The notes beneath the pieces were generated by a model, which was not told the origin of the DNA, ran no database searches, and saw only the letters and a program-made list of their open reading frames with translations. Positions 10,393 through 19,720 of a DNA stretch of 30,000 nucleotides are shown piece by piece. How positions within the stretch are numbered: position 1 is the stretch's first letter; the number at the start of each line of letters is the position of its first letter. The translations under genes were made by a program, and so were the position numbers. This stretch comes from Neocallimastix lanati (nom. inval.) (lineage: Eukaryota > Neocallimastigomycota > Neocallimastigomycetes > Neocallimastigales > Neocallimastigaceae): NCBI GenBank assembly GCA_016946835.1, contig JACVTC010000046.1:137501-167500 (forward strand), written 5' to 3'.

Positions 10393-11752
10393 TTATAAAT
10401 TAGGGTTTGAATTAACTATCTGAAAGAAATTATGGTCTTCTCCTTCAGAGGCATTGGCCCTACTAGCCTGTCTTACTGCATTTTCAGCGTTGACGCTCCT
10501 GGTTAGTTTGCGCTTATACTTTCGGAATAGTAACCCTTGCCGAGTACTAGCCCGAGGCATAATTTCTGTAAAGAGAGCCGCAGATCGCACCAAGAATGGC
10601 GTTTTTGAATAATCACCAGAAATGATTTAGTTCTTAAACAAAATATTCCATTCCTTTTTATAATTTAAATCTATAATGTTTGCATCCCTTCCACCAAGAA
10701 GATAGTTATATAATCGGTACCACATCACATATATATTTACATACTCATTATTCAGAAAATTACTTAAATTACCACGATTTTCACCAATTGAACTATTCAC
10801 TAAATTAGAAGTAACGATATTATAATTTTCATTATCACTAATATTAATATTTATATTTTCACTATCACTATTTCTACTATTATTAACCATATTATTTCTA
10901 TTGTTAATATTAATATTATTAATATTATATACTTCGTTACTACTATCAGAATCAGAACTTAGTTCTAAATTATTCATATCTGTGATAACAGTGTCTACAT
11001 TACTATTAGATATTGGACAATATTTAGAAATAATATAAAATATTTCATAAAGAATTTCAATATCCTTAAAATATATTATTGAAATTCACGGAAAAGATAG
11101 CGTTTAGAAAACCAATGTTCCAATTGAGGATTACTATTATTTCTATAACAACAAGGACATCTTTCAGGATAGTCTACTTCAATCATTTTGGCGGCTTTGG
11201 CAACACTAGCATCGAATTTATATTCACATCTGGGGCGAAGAACCCATCGGAAGCCAATGCTAAATTCAGGATATTTATAATTAAGCTTAAGATACTCTCT
11301 AAAAGTCTAAAAGTAGGATTTTCATAATGTCTTGAAGGTATAAAATTCTTTGGTTTAACAACTAGTGTAGCGCATTTATTGATTCCAAAGGTCATTCCAT
11401 TTTTAATACCCCAATCATGAGCAATATTCAAAAGGTTTTTAAGTGAAGATTTTGTAGGAGCTAATAATACAATATCATCAGCAAATAATCCACCACAACA
11501 CATTTTTTTTTCAGTAATCACACCATAACTATTACATTTATCGAAAATATCATTGATAAATATATTGAATAAAATAGGTGAGAGAGGACACCCTTGGCGA
11601 ACACCACGGTGTATTGGAAATTCTTTTGAAAGTTTACCATTAAAGTTTGCACGAGCTTTCGAGGTAAGGTATAGATTAGTAATAAATTGAAGGCATTTAC
11701 CACGAATACCAAGATTATTTAGTTTAGTAAGTATATTGTAAATTGGAACTGA
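10393..11752 (-). pseudogene. Broken LINE ORF2 (reverse transcriptase C-terminal half)
   Basis: This is the coding part of the 5'-truncated element. The polymerase motifs QGCPLSP and FADD are intact in the first frame (about 11750-11310). The Cys/His knuckle is in the second (about 11300-11085) and the C-terminus in the third (about 11085-10393, with one in-frame stop at 10629-10627). The Asn/Ser-rich stretch at about 10950-10800 sits between the knuckle and the terminal LVRSAAL segment and resembles the low-complexity runs of host proteins. No endonuclease precedes the polymerase, so this copy and the endonuclease fragment at 7.6-9.0 kb must come from separate insertions or a rearrangement: on this strand the endonuclease should lie at higher coordinates. 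Confidence 0.82.
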
Positions 11753-11963
11753 ATATATATATAATATGTTTTATAAAAAAGAAGTAAAATTTTAAATAAA
11801 AAAAAAAAAAAAGAATTGTAATAAAAATTTAAAAACATAGATTATTAACGGAATATTTTATTTTATATTAATATAAACTATTTTAAAAAAACTTTATTAT
11901 ATTATTATATTTTTATATATTTAATATATAATTTTTCAGAAGTCCATATCATAATTGAATAAT

Positions 11964-12004
<41 letters not shown>

Positions 12005-12166
12005 GGCAGTAAACTTGCTTCATCATTGAATAATGATGTACTTCAATAATTAGTTATTACCATTTCTGAAATAATTAAACACTTTAGATAAACATATTTT
12101 TATTATTTATTTTTAAAGTTTTTTTTTTTTTTTTATTTTATTTTATTTACTTTATTTTTTTATATA

Positions 12167-12197
<31 letters not shown>

Positions 12198-12538
12198 TTT
12201 ATTTTCTTATTATTTAATCATTTAATTTAATAAAAAAATTCATAATATTATAAAATAATATTATCCTATTTTTCTTTAAATTGTCTTTTTTATCCAGAAA
12301 TTATTACATTCATTTTAATTAAAATTCTATTTTAAAATAAAAGAATTTTTTATTAAATTTTAATAATTTCTATTCTATTTTATATTTTATTTCATATTAT
12401 ATAATTGGAAATATTTCTATTACTTTAAATTTTTAAATATTTTATAAAAGTAATATTTAATATATTATTTTATTTTTATTACTTTTAGTTTCAAAATATT
12501 TTAATAAAAGTAATATTTATATTATATTATTATTATAT
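11753..12538. other. AT-rich spacer with a poly-A-tailed relic
   Basis: No gene is visible. On the minus strand a run of 37 A (plus-strand T, 11965-12001) follows a GC-richer end, TTTACTGCCGTTA. That end is preceded by a hairpin with arms CATCATT (12021-12027) and AATGATG (12032-12038). This looks like the 3' end of an old, strongly 5'-truncated retroelement. The remainder is poly-T and (TTTTA)n sequence and contains the 3' region of the minus-strand gene that stops at 12539. Confidence 0.4.
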
Positions 12539-13392
12539 TTAAAATAATAAGTATAATGAGGCAATAATAGCAGCAGCAACAGTCATAACTGAGTAACGAA
12601 CACTAACTGCTCCAGATGATTGAGAATCTTTTCCATCTTCATTCTTGGTTTCAGTGTTTTCAAGACCTTCACAATCCATAGTAACTTCCTTTAATGAAGT
12701 ACCGTCAATAGCCCAGATGTAACCATAGTTTTCCTTTGCAAATTCTGCTGGAGCATTAGTAGCACCTAAAGCACTAACAATTTTTTATATATTAAAATTT
12801 TCAATTAATAAACCGTTTTTTTAAACATTTTTTAATAACTTTATTTATATTTTACGTGGCGAGCTTAGTAGCCTTTTCCTTGTCAGACCATACAAAAATA
12901 GCATTATTGATTTTGTTAGCATCAAGTAAAGTGGTTTTAATGTTTGCTAATTGAGCATCATCACCAGAAATTTCTTGAGCTTCAACACCAATCTTTTCTT
13001 GGAGCTTTTTTTATTTTTTATCAGTAAACAAAATATTATTAATTCATAAATATTTTAATAAAATACATAAATATTTTAATTTTAAAATTTATTTCAATTT
13101 TACTCACAGCTTGAGCAGTATTTCTTCTTGAATTAACAGTCTTTATAGCTCCAGTCTTATCAGTACCATCAGCCTTATAGAAAATGGCATCTGGTTTATT
13201 AACCTTTGAACCAATTAATCCAGCGAAACATTCAACTCTCTTTAAACCCTTTTCTTTAAGATCACCTTCCTTACCTTTAGTTGACTTACTACTGTAGTTT
13301 TCAAAAGTCTTGATAATGTAGTAAGTGGCTGATACATGACTAATAGCCATTAAACAAATAGCCATAACAAATAAGAAATTTAAAGTCTTCAT
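12539..13392 (-). CDS. Small secreted, probably GPI-anchored protein of unknown function, three exons
   Basis: Exons are 13392-13108, 13004-12856 and 12773-12539, giving 222 residues. Donors are GTGAGT and GTAAAA, acceptors AAAG and TTAG, and phases agree. The product starts with a clear signal peptide (MKTLNFLFVMAICLMAISHVSA, cleavage expected after SATYY begins). It ends in a Ser/Gly-rich segment (DSQSSGAVS) and a hydrophobic tail (VAAAIIASLYLLF) with no charged residues after it, the pattern of a GPI-anchor signal. The body is about 170 residues with two Cys (one near residue 55, one near residue 190). Two segments around DAIFYKADG and NAIFVWSDK look alike, each followed by Lys/Thr/Ala-rich helix-like sequence, suggesting an internal duplication. 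Codons are less AT-biased than in the neighbours (many GCT, GGT, AAG), which often marks high expression. I do not recognise the family. Confidence 0.82.
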
Positions 13393-15350
13393 TTTAAATT
13401 ATACTTTTTATTATTTAAATTATACTTTAAAATAGTTTATATTAATATAAAAAATAATAATCTGTTAATGATCTATGCTTTTATATTTTTATCATAATTC
13501 TTTCATTTATTTAAAATTATACTTCTTTTTTTATAAAACATACTATATATATTTCCTTTTTTTTTATTTTAGTTTCTTTTATTTTTTATTTTTTATTTTT
13601 TTTTTTATTTTCTTTACTTTATTATTAATATAATAAAAAAAAAAAAACAATTTGAAAAAAAAAAAAAGTACCTTATCTTTCTATTTATATTACTAAATAT
13701 AATAAAGATATAATAAATATAATTGTTTTGATTTATGGCGAAAAATAAAATATTTAATATATTTTTAAATGAAAAATATTAAAAAAATAAATTTATAATA
13801 GTAAAAAATAATTAAAATGGAAATTGGAACTTATTATACATAAATTTTCATTAAATATACTATATTGTAATACACTTCGTATTTATTGAATATATTATAT
13901 TCAATATATTCAATATATATAATTTTTTTCTTTTTTCTTATGAAAAATTATTAGAATTTCATTATATTAAATAATAAACCTTATAATATTAATAATTAAT
14001 AAAGTAAAATAATAATTAAAAACTTATTATTTTAATAAATTGTATTATATTAAATATATGATATTACAAATGTATATGCAAAATTTATAATTAACATTAT
14101 ATGTATAGTCTAAACAATTAGTTTATAATATATTTATATTATAATATATTACAATTAATGAAAAAAATTAAATTGGGATTAAATTTATATAAAATCAATT
14201 CAATTGAAGTATAAATTAATATATGATAAATTTAATGAACAATATGGTAACGTGATCATATTATACAAAATAATATTTTATTAATATCTAGACTTTTTCT
14301 CAAACTTTTGAAAATAAATAAATCGATACTTAATTATAAACAATAGTATTATAATATATTTCATTATTTATTCTATTATACATTTTTATTCAATAAATAT
14401 TTTATTATATATATATTAATATTTGCTAAATATTAATAAAATAATTAATCAGTGAAACGAGTTAATATGCATTTTTTGTATATCAAAATTACAGAAATAT
14501 TCAATATACTTATTCTATTTTGAAAAAAAAAAATAATATAATTAGATCTAAATGATTGTTAAACAATATTTTATACTTTATACATATTTTAATATTTCAA
14601 TATACTTTTATTAACAAAAATTAAATTTTCTATTGAACAATTTACAAAGCAAAATTAATCATAATGATTGCTAGAATTATAAAAATTTTTGGTGAACAAA
14701 AGTGATATTTATCCTATTAAAATTTTTCTAAAATTAATTATTTAATCATTTAATTGCATTATTTGTTATAATTAGTATTATTAATATCTTTAATTTAGAA
14801 AATTTTTTTTCTTTTTTCCTTAAATAAACTAAAATTTTAAAATATTTAATCTTAATTAATAATAATAAAAACATATAAAATAAAATTTTTATTTAAGAAA
14901 TTTCTAAATTATATATTAAAATAATATATTTAACTAAATTAAAATTTTAATTTTAAATATATTTTATAATATAAACAATTCTATTATGAAAATAATACAA
15001 AAAAAAATAATATAAAATGATTAAGTAATCCTAATTATTAAATATCAAATAAACTTTTTTTATATTAAAAATATTATAAATTATTAATTAATCTTTAATA
15101 AGGAAGCAAGATGTAAAAGAAATTTACTATATAAAGAATAATATTTATAATTAATTATTAATGCAATAAAAAGGGATTTAAAGAAAATATTAAATCTTTA
15201 AATTTATAATAATAAAAACTTTAATCTTTTTTATACTATATTTATTATTGATCATTTATCATTGATTATTGATTATGGATAATTTTTTTATTTTTATAAT
15301 TCAATTGTATATCATATATTATTTATTTATCATTTATTATTAAATTATTT
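13393..15350. other. AT-rich spacer, no gene seen
   Basis: The left end holds the presumed promoter of the minus-strand secreted-protein gene. The rest is AT-rich sequence with few long homopolymers, in contrast to other spacers here. It shows no coding frame, RNA gene or repeat that I can support. Confidence 0.5.
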
Positions 15351-15363
15351 ATTAATAAATACT

Positions 15364-15530
15364 CTTATTATTATTTATTATTTATTATTTATTATTTATT
15401 ATTTATTATTTATTATTTATTATTTATTATTTATTATTTATTATTTATTATTTATTATTTATTATTTATTATTTATTATTTATTTATTTATTATTTATTA
15501 TTTATTATTTATTATTTATTTATTACTATT
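15364..15530 (+). repeat. TTATTTA heptamer tandem array
   Basis: About 23 near-perfect copies of a 7-bp unit (TTATTTA/TTATTAT phase variants of one period) run continuously, with occasional 4-bp TTTA slips near 15480 and 15515. The complementary unit forms another array at 17.66-17.96 kb. Confidence 0.85.
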
Positions 15531-15932
15531 ATTAAATAATATTATTTCTTTCATATATTGTATTATTTTTTTGTTTCGATTATTCTCTTGGCCTTGTAAA
15601 ATTAAGTAATTTATAATTAACAAAGTTAAAGTTAAATGTATTCCATTGTTACTTTATTATTTGAATTTAAATATATGAACTTATAATATATAACATTTCT
15701 ACAAATTTATATTAATAATTCATGAAATAAAATGACCGAAATTCAAATATAATTTATTACTTTTAATATGTATATATTATAATTTTTTTTTTTTTAAAAA
15801 AATAAATACATATAGTATATATTTTAGTAAATATCATTAACAATAATCAAAATTAATAATTTATTTTAAAATTTTTTTAATTATTTTAGATAAATTTGAA
15901 AATTAAATCTAATAGAATATATATTTTCTTTA

Positions 15933-16000
15933 TTTTTTTTTTTTTTTTTTTTTTTAACGACCGTAGCAGGATTTCTCCCCAGCTGCACATCCGTAGATAT
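15933..16000 (-). repeat. Poly-A-tailed relic with GC-richer 3' end
   Basis: Plus-strand T run 15933-15955 is preceded, on the minus strand, by a GC-richer segment that includes GATGTGCAGCTGGGGAG and ends in GCTACGGTCGTTA. Surrounding DNA is nearly pure A/T. The arrangement (unique GC-richer end, then poly-A) suggests the 3' end of a short retrotransposed copy. A 14-codon frame across it is too short to interpret. Confidence 0.4.
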
Positions 16001-16194
16001 TTTCTTTATAAATAAAATTATTTTTATTTTTATTTTATTTTATTGTTTTTTTTTTAAAAAAATAAACTTTTTTAGCAAATAAAAAATGTGAAGTTTGACT
16101 TTGACAGGAATTTATTAACTTTAAAACAAGGTTAGTAAAAGAAAATAACATTACTAAGGAGAAAGTTTTTTTTTTTTTTTTTTTTTTTATAGTA

Positions 16195-16317
16195 TGTTAT
16201 TATTAAGAATTATTATATATATGACTTAATATTTATAATTATTATATAATTTTTGCTATTATTAAGAATTATTATATGTATGACTTAATATTTATTTATA
16301 TATTATATAATTTTTGT
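16195..16317 (+). repeat. Tandem duplication of about 61 bp
   Basis: Two adjacent copies share TATTATTAAGAATTATTATAT, then a one-base difference, then TATGACTTAATATTTAT, and finally TATTATATAATTTTTG. They differ by a few substitutions and a small length change in the AT-rich middle. Confidence 0.75.
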
Positions 16318-16936
16318 TTTTTACACTGTAACTTTATAATTTCTAAATATTAGAAGTTTGTCTAAATAATAATTAAAATTATTTAAAATATCATAACTAT
16401 AATTGATATTATTGTTATTGAAAATATAATTAAAAACTATTATGATACTTTTAGTAAATAATTAAATAAAAAAAAATTCATAATTGACAAATTATATCAT
16501 AAATAAAATTGTAATAATTAATGATGCTATATAGATTATTATAATTAATAACAATCATTATTAAAATAGAAATAATATTATTAAAAATATTAATAACTAG
16601 TAATAAATATATATTATCATATTAATTACTTTTATAAAAATATTAGGTATTATAATGATAATTAAGGTTTAAAATTAATGTTTAAAGAATATGTTATTAA
16701 ACATGTATAATAGAATAAATATATAAATGTTGAATTTTTAAAATTAATATTTTAGTATATTAATATAAATTTGAATGTTTAAATTTTAAAATTAATATTA
16801 GTAAAATTTGAATATTTAATTTTTAATTATAATTAATATTTGGTACTATATGTTAGAAATAAAGTTTAAATATTTATAAAGTTTACAATATAAAAATTTA
16901 TTATATCATTGGTGAATTTCTGAAAATTGCATTTAA

Positions 16937-17093
16937 TAATGTGGCCCATTTATTATTGTAATTTATCGCCATAAAATTTTTAATATTTTTAATACAATTA
17001 TATAAATAAATAAATAAATTATGAAGTTTAGAAATTTCACAATTGTGCATTTCGTAATGTGGCTTAATATTTTTTTAATTAATTGCCACATTA
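16937..17093. repeat. Duplicated GTGGC motif with inverted repeat
   Basis: TAATGTGGC occurs at 16937-16945 and again at 17055-17063, each about 10 bases after a GCATTT. At the second site a perfect inverted partner, GCCACATTA, lies at 17085-17093 (9-bp stem, 21-base spacer). At the first site the partner is degraded to GCCATAAAA at about 16968-16976. The two sites look like diverged copies of one hairpin-forming unit. Confidence 0.55.
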
Positions 17094-17185
17094 TATAATT
17101 TTTTTAACCAATAAATAAATAATTAAATAAATAACTAAATAAATAATAAAAATCATTTTTGAAAAAAGTAAAAAAGTCTTTAAAT

Positions 17186-17199
17186 ATTTTATTATAAAA
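17186..17199 (+). repeat. Target-site duplication, left copy
   Basis: ATTTTATTATAAAA directly precedes the SINE head and is repeated exactly at 17638-17651 after the poly(A) tail. A 14-bp exact flanking repeat is the length expected from target-primed insertion. The AT-rich context makes chance matches easier, but not at exactly these two borders. Confidence 0.75.
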
Positions 17200-17260
17200 A
17201 AGTCATCCAGTTCTTATCCTGGGTTGTTAAGTCGTTGGCTTAACATACCAAAGGTCTCTG

Positions 17261-17269
17261 GATCGACCC
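17261..17269 (+). promoter_or_regulatory. RNA polymerase III B box of the SINE
   Basis: GATCGACCC matches the B-box consensus GWTCRANNC and occupies the T-loop position of the tRNA-Val-like head, ten bases after the anticodon stem. It would be the internal promoter element bound by TFIIIC. The A box about 35-45 bases upstream is degenerate, so this copy may be weakly transcribed. Confidence 0.65.
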
Positions 17270-17572
17270 CCACAAGTATCATATCTTCACGATTTTTCCC
17301 TTTGGGTTTTGCGTGAAAGGTTAGGGGTTAAACGATACTCAGGTAGGTATACTTTCTAAGTTTTCTATATTTCTAACACTATAAGAATCCCATTGCGTAA
17401 GCCTTGTCTGAGAGGATTTACAGTGTCCAGCTCCTCTGGGATGGCAAGGACGCCACCTATAGTTGGCTCTGCTTTCCCTCGAGGATCGCGTAGGGTGCTT
17501 CTATATGGAGTTTCTTTGCTTATGGGGAGTTGAGAGCGTCGACGCCGTACCGGTATGGCAGTTAATCATACA

Positions 17573-17606
17573 CCCATATTACTATATGGGGAAGACCAAA
17601 GTCTTC
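17573..17606 (+). repeat. Two abutting hairpins at the SINE 3' end
   Basis: The first stem is CCCATAT/ATATGGG with loop TACT (17573-17590). The second is GAAGAC/GTCTTC with loop CAAA (17591-17606). They touch without a spacer and are followed by AGTCTAT and the poly(A) tail. In many SINEs the 3' structure is what the partner LINE enzyme recognises. Confidence 0.7.
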
Positions 17607-17637
17607 AGTCTATAAAAAAAAAAAAAAAAAAAAAAAA

Positions 17638-17651
17638 ATTTTATTATAAAA
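17638..17651 (+). repeat. Target-site duplication, right copy
   Basis: ATTTTATTATAAAA follows the poly(A) tail and matches the 14 bases immediately upstream of the SINE. Confidence 0.75.
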
Positions 17652-17659
17652 TTTAAATA

Positions 17660-17958
17660 ATTAAATAATAAATAATAAATAATTAATAATAAATAATAAA
17701 TAATAAATAATAATTAAATAAATAATAAACAATAAATAACAAATATTAAATAATAAATATAAAAAAGTAATAACAAATAACAAATATAATAAATAATTGA
17801 TTAATAAATTATAAATAATAAATAATAAATAATAAATAATAAATAATAAATAATAAATAATAAATAATAAATAATAAATAATAAATAATAAATAAATAAT
17901 AAATAATAAATAATAAATAAATAAATAAATAAATAAATAATAAATAAATAAATAAATA
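17660..17958 (+). repeat. TAAATAA heptamer array, complementary to the array at 15.4 kb
   Basis: Imperfect units of TAAATAA from about 17660 become regular at 17813-17895 and end in (AATA)n to about 17958. The unit is the reverse complement of the 15364-15530 array, so the two form an inverted pair around 2.1 kb of DNA that includes the SINE. Confidence 0.8.
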
Positions 17959-17985
17959 TTTTATTTTTCTAATTAAAAAAATTGA

Positions 17986-18048
17986 ATAATTAACACTAAT
18001 TTTTTATTCAGAATATATAATTAACACTAATTTTTTATTCAGAATATA
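17986..18048 (+). repeat. Perfect 31-bp tandem duplication
   Basis: ATAATTAACACTAATTTTTT, continuing TATTCAGAATA, occurs twice in direct succession at about 17986-18017 and 18017-18048 with no differences seen, so the duplication is recent. Confidence 0.8.
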
Positions 18049-18193
18049 AATATTTCAAATATTAAGCAGTAAAAAAAATATTTTCATATATACTTCATAT
18101 CTTCATATTACTGTTATATTAAAAATTATATATTATTTATTCCGAATAATAAATAATTATATATATAGAATATTAATATTTTATATAATTATT

Positions 18194-18272
18194 TTTATTA
18201 TTAATATCAATATCAATATTTTATAGTTTTTTTATTATTAATATCAATATCAATATTTTATAGTTTTTTTAT
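18194..18272 (+). repeat. Near-perfect 38-bp tandem duplication
   Basis: The unit TATTATTAATATCAATATCA followed by ATATTTTATAGTTTTTT occurs twice in succession, with a third truncated start (TATTATTAATATTAATA) after it. Confidence 0.75.
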
Positions 18273-19720
18273 TATTAATATTAATAACAATTTATTTATT
18301 TGGATAAATAATTTATATTAATAAATAATTTATAAAATAAAATGTAAATATGTGAATAGTTTATATTAATAAATCTTTTATAAAAAAAATATAAATGTTT
18401 ATTTTTTAAAAATAAGTAAGTTCTTTTATATTTTTAAATATTGATTTTTAAGAAATAAAAAATTTTCTTAATTGCTTTTTTTAAATAATTAATAATTTAA
18501 TAATTATTTATTTAAACAAAACTATTAATACAAATAACTAATAATTAAATAAATATTTAAATAATTTAATAAATATTTTATTTTTTAAACATTTAAAAAT
18601 ATGATATTTTCTTAACCATTTCATAATTAAAAATATGCATTTATATACATATATATATTTAATAATAAAATTATCAATATTTGAAATAATAATAATATCA
18701 ATATTTTATATTTATTTCATATTAACATTCTGTGAAACATTTTTAAAAATTTAAAGAGAAATTATTATTATTTTTTTTTTTTTATTTAATATTAAATTAT
18801 TACAATTTAAACTATTAATAAATAAATTGTTATTATTATTATTGTAATTTATTTGTTTTCAATAATATTTTTTATTATATTTTTTAAAGTGTATTAAAAA
18901 ACAAAACTAAATCAAAAACAAGCATATTATATTCAACAATCCTTATCAAAGGGAGAAAATTGTTGATAATTCTGCTGTTTCCTTCCTTTCAAGAGAATTA
19001 TAAGTATTGATGTAAATAAAATACCTTTGAGTTACACATTTTATCTGGTTTTATTAAAAAAAGGTTTCTATTCGTTGAAATGAAAGTCTATTTTCATTAG
19101 TCATAATTATAAGATTATTATAATATGAGAATGATTATAATATATATATATATAATAAACAATATAAAGTTAATATGTGTATTATAAACATATAAAAAGT
19201 AAATAATGAACAAGAAAGCATATATTAAAATAATAAGTAAACAAGTTATAAAATAACCATAAATCAGTAAACAAGTAATAAAACAATAATAAATAAATAA
19301 ATATATAGTAAAATAATTAATTAATGAATATATTAATAATAAAATTTTATTTCAAAAAAATTTAATTATTAATATTTAAAAAATATTTTATATATTATTA
19401 ATATGTTGTTGGTAACATTTAAAAAAATTAAAAATATTTTTTAGATTAAAAAAAAAAAAAAAAATCATCCATCACATCACATAATCAAAAATGATGCAAT
19501 AATTTTATTAAAAATTTCTTTATTACTATAATTTATTATTATTAATACTATTTTTTGGTAATAAAATTTATAATAGCTTATTTATACAATATTTACTTTC
19601 TTTTATTTTTATTGTATTCTTATTTAGTTTAACTATTTTTATTATTATTACAATTTCAATAATAATCCTTTATTTATATTTTATTACTATTATTTAAGCT
19701 ACATTAAAAGAGAAATAAAT
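18273..19720. other. AT-rich upstream region of the Sel1-repeat gene
   Basis: No gene is visible. A less AT-rich patch at about 18920-19075 contains an 8-bp inverted repeat (TCAACAAT at 18933-18940, ATTGTTGA at 18959-18966). I cannot assign it. The sequence nearest 19720 is T-rich with pyrimidine tracts, as expected for a promoter and 5' UTR. Confidence 0.45.

Larger units (their letters stand above)
9813..11752 (-). mobile_element. 5'-truncated LINE copy: RT palm, CPCC knuckle, C-terminus, 3' UTR and poly(A) tail
   Basis: Read on the minus strand, the element enters within the reverse transcriptase at about 11750 (YSVPIYNILTKLNNLGIRGK). It continues through RGVRQGCPLSPILFNIFIND and LFADDIVLLAP (the polymerase FADD box), then thumb sequence to about 11310. 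After a frameshift near 11300 it reads SVAKAAKMIEVDYPERCPCC and, after a gap, QLEHWF, a Cys/His knuckle. A second frameshift near 11085 leads to ISKYCPISNSNVDTVI and an Asn-rich insert. TAA at 10629-10627 interrupts the frame before GDYSKTPFLVRSAALFTEIM, which ends at 10393. The 3' UTR is about 550 bp and ends in a small palindrome, CTAT and 17 A. Truncation at the 5' end is normal for target-primed reverse transcription. The two frameshifts and the stop make it dead. I found no target-site duplication. Clade not assigned. Confidence 0.85.
17200..17637 (+). mobile_element. tRNA-Val(AAC)-derived SINE with poly(A) tail and target-site duplication
   Basis: A 438-bp GC-richer island sits in almost pure AT DNA. 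Its head (about 17210-17275) reads like tRNA-Val. An anticodon arm has TTGGC at 17235-17239, a 7-base loop TTAACAT with anticodon AAC at 17242-17244, and ACCAA at 17247-17251, then AAGGTC. The T-loop/B box is GATCGACCC at 17261-17269 (fits GWTCRANNC). The A-box region near 17213-17228 is degenerate. An unrelated body of about 300 bp follows. The 3' end has two abutting hairpins (17573-17590 and 17591-17606), then AGTCTAT and about 26 A. The flanks carry the same 14-mer, ATTTTATTATAAAA, at 17186-17199 and 17638-17651. Such elements are transcribed by RNA polymerase III and mobilised by LINE proteins. No coding capacity is visible. Confidence 0.85.

Noticed and set aside
11079-11327. 82-residue plus-strand frame
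   Set aside because: The minus strand here encodes the LINE thumb and Cys/His knuckle; the plus frame is its shadow.
15364-15530. CRISPR-like or telomeric repeat
   Set aside because: The 7-bp units have no spacers and no G, unlike CRISPR arrays or telomere repeats; it is a simple satellite in a eukaryotic genome.
15960-16010. C-terminus of a Cys-containing peptide gene on the minus strand (frame ending SCYGR then stop)
   Set aside because: The frame is only about 14 codons before AT-rich non-coding sequence and no splice partner was found; a retroelement tail is simpler.
16164-16200. A third CTAT-plus-poly-A retroelement tail on the minus strand
   Set aside because: The sequence before the CTAT is AT-rich with no hairpin or GC-richer body, so it could be a chance match next to a homopolymer.
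17200-17282. A functional tRNA-Val gene
   Set aside because: The A box, acceptor stem and T stem are degenerate and an unrelated 300-bp body with poly(A) tail follows, so a SINE head fits better.
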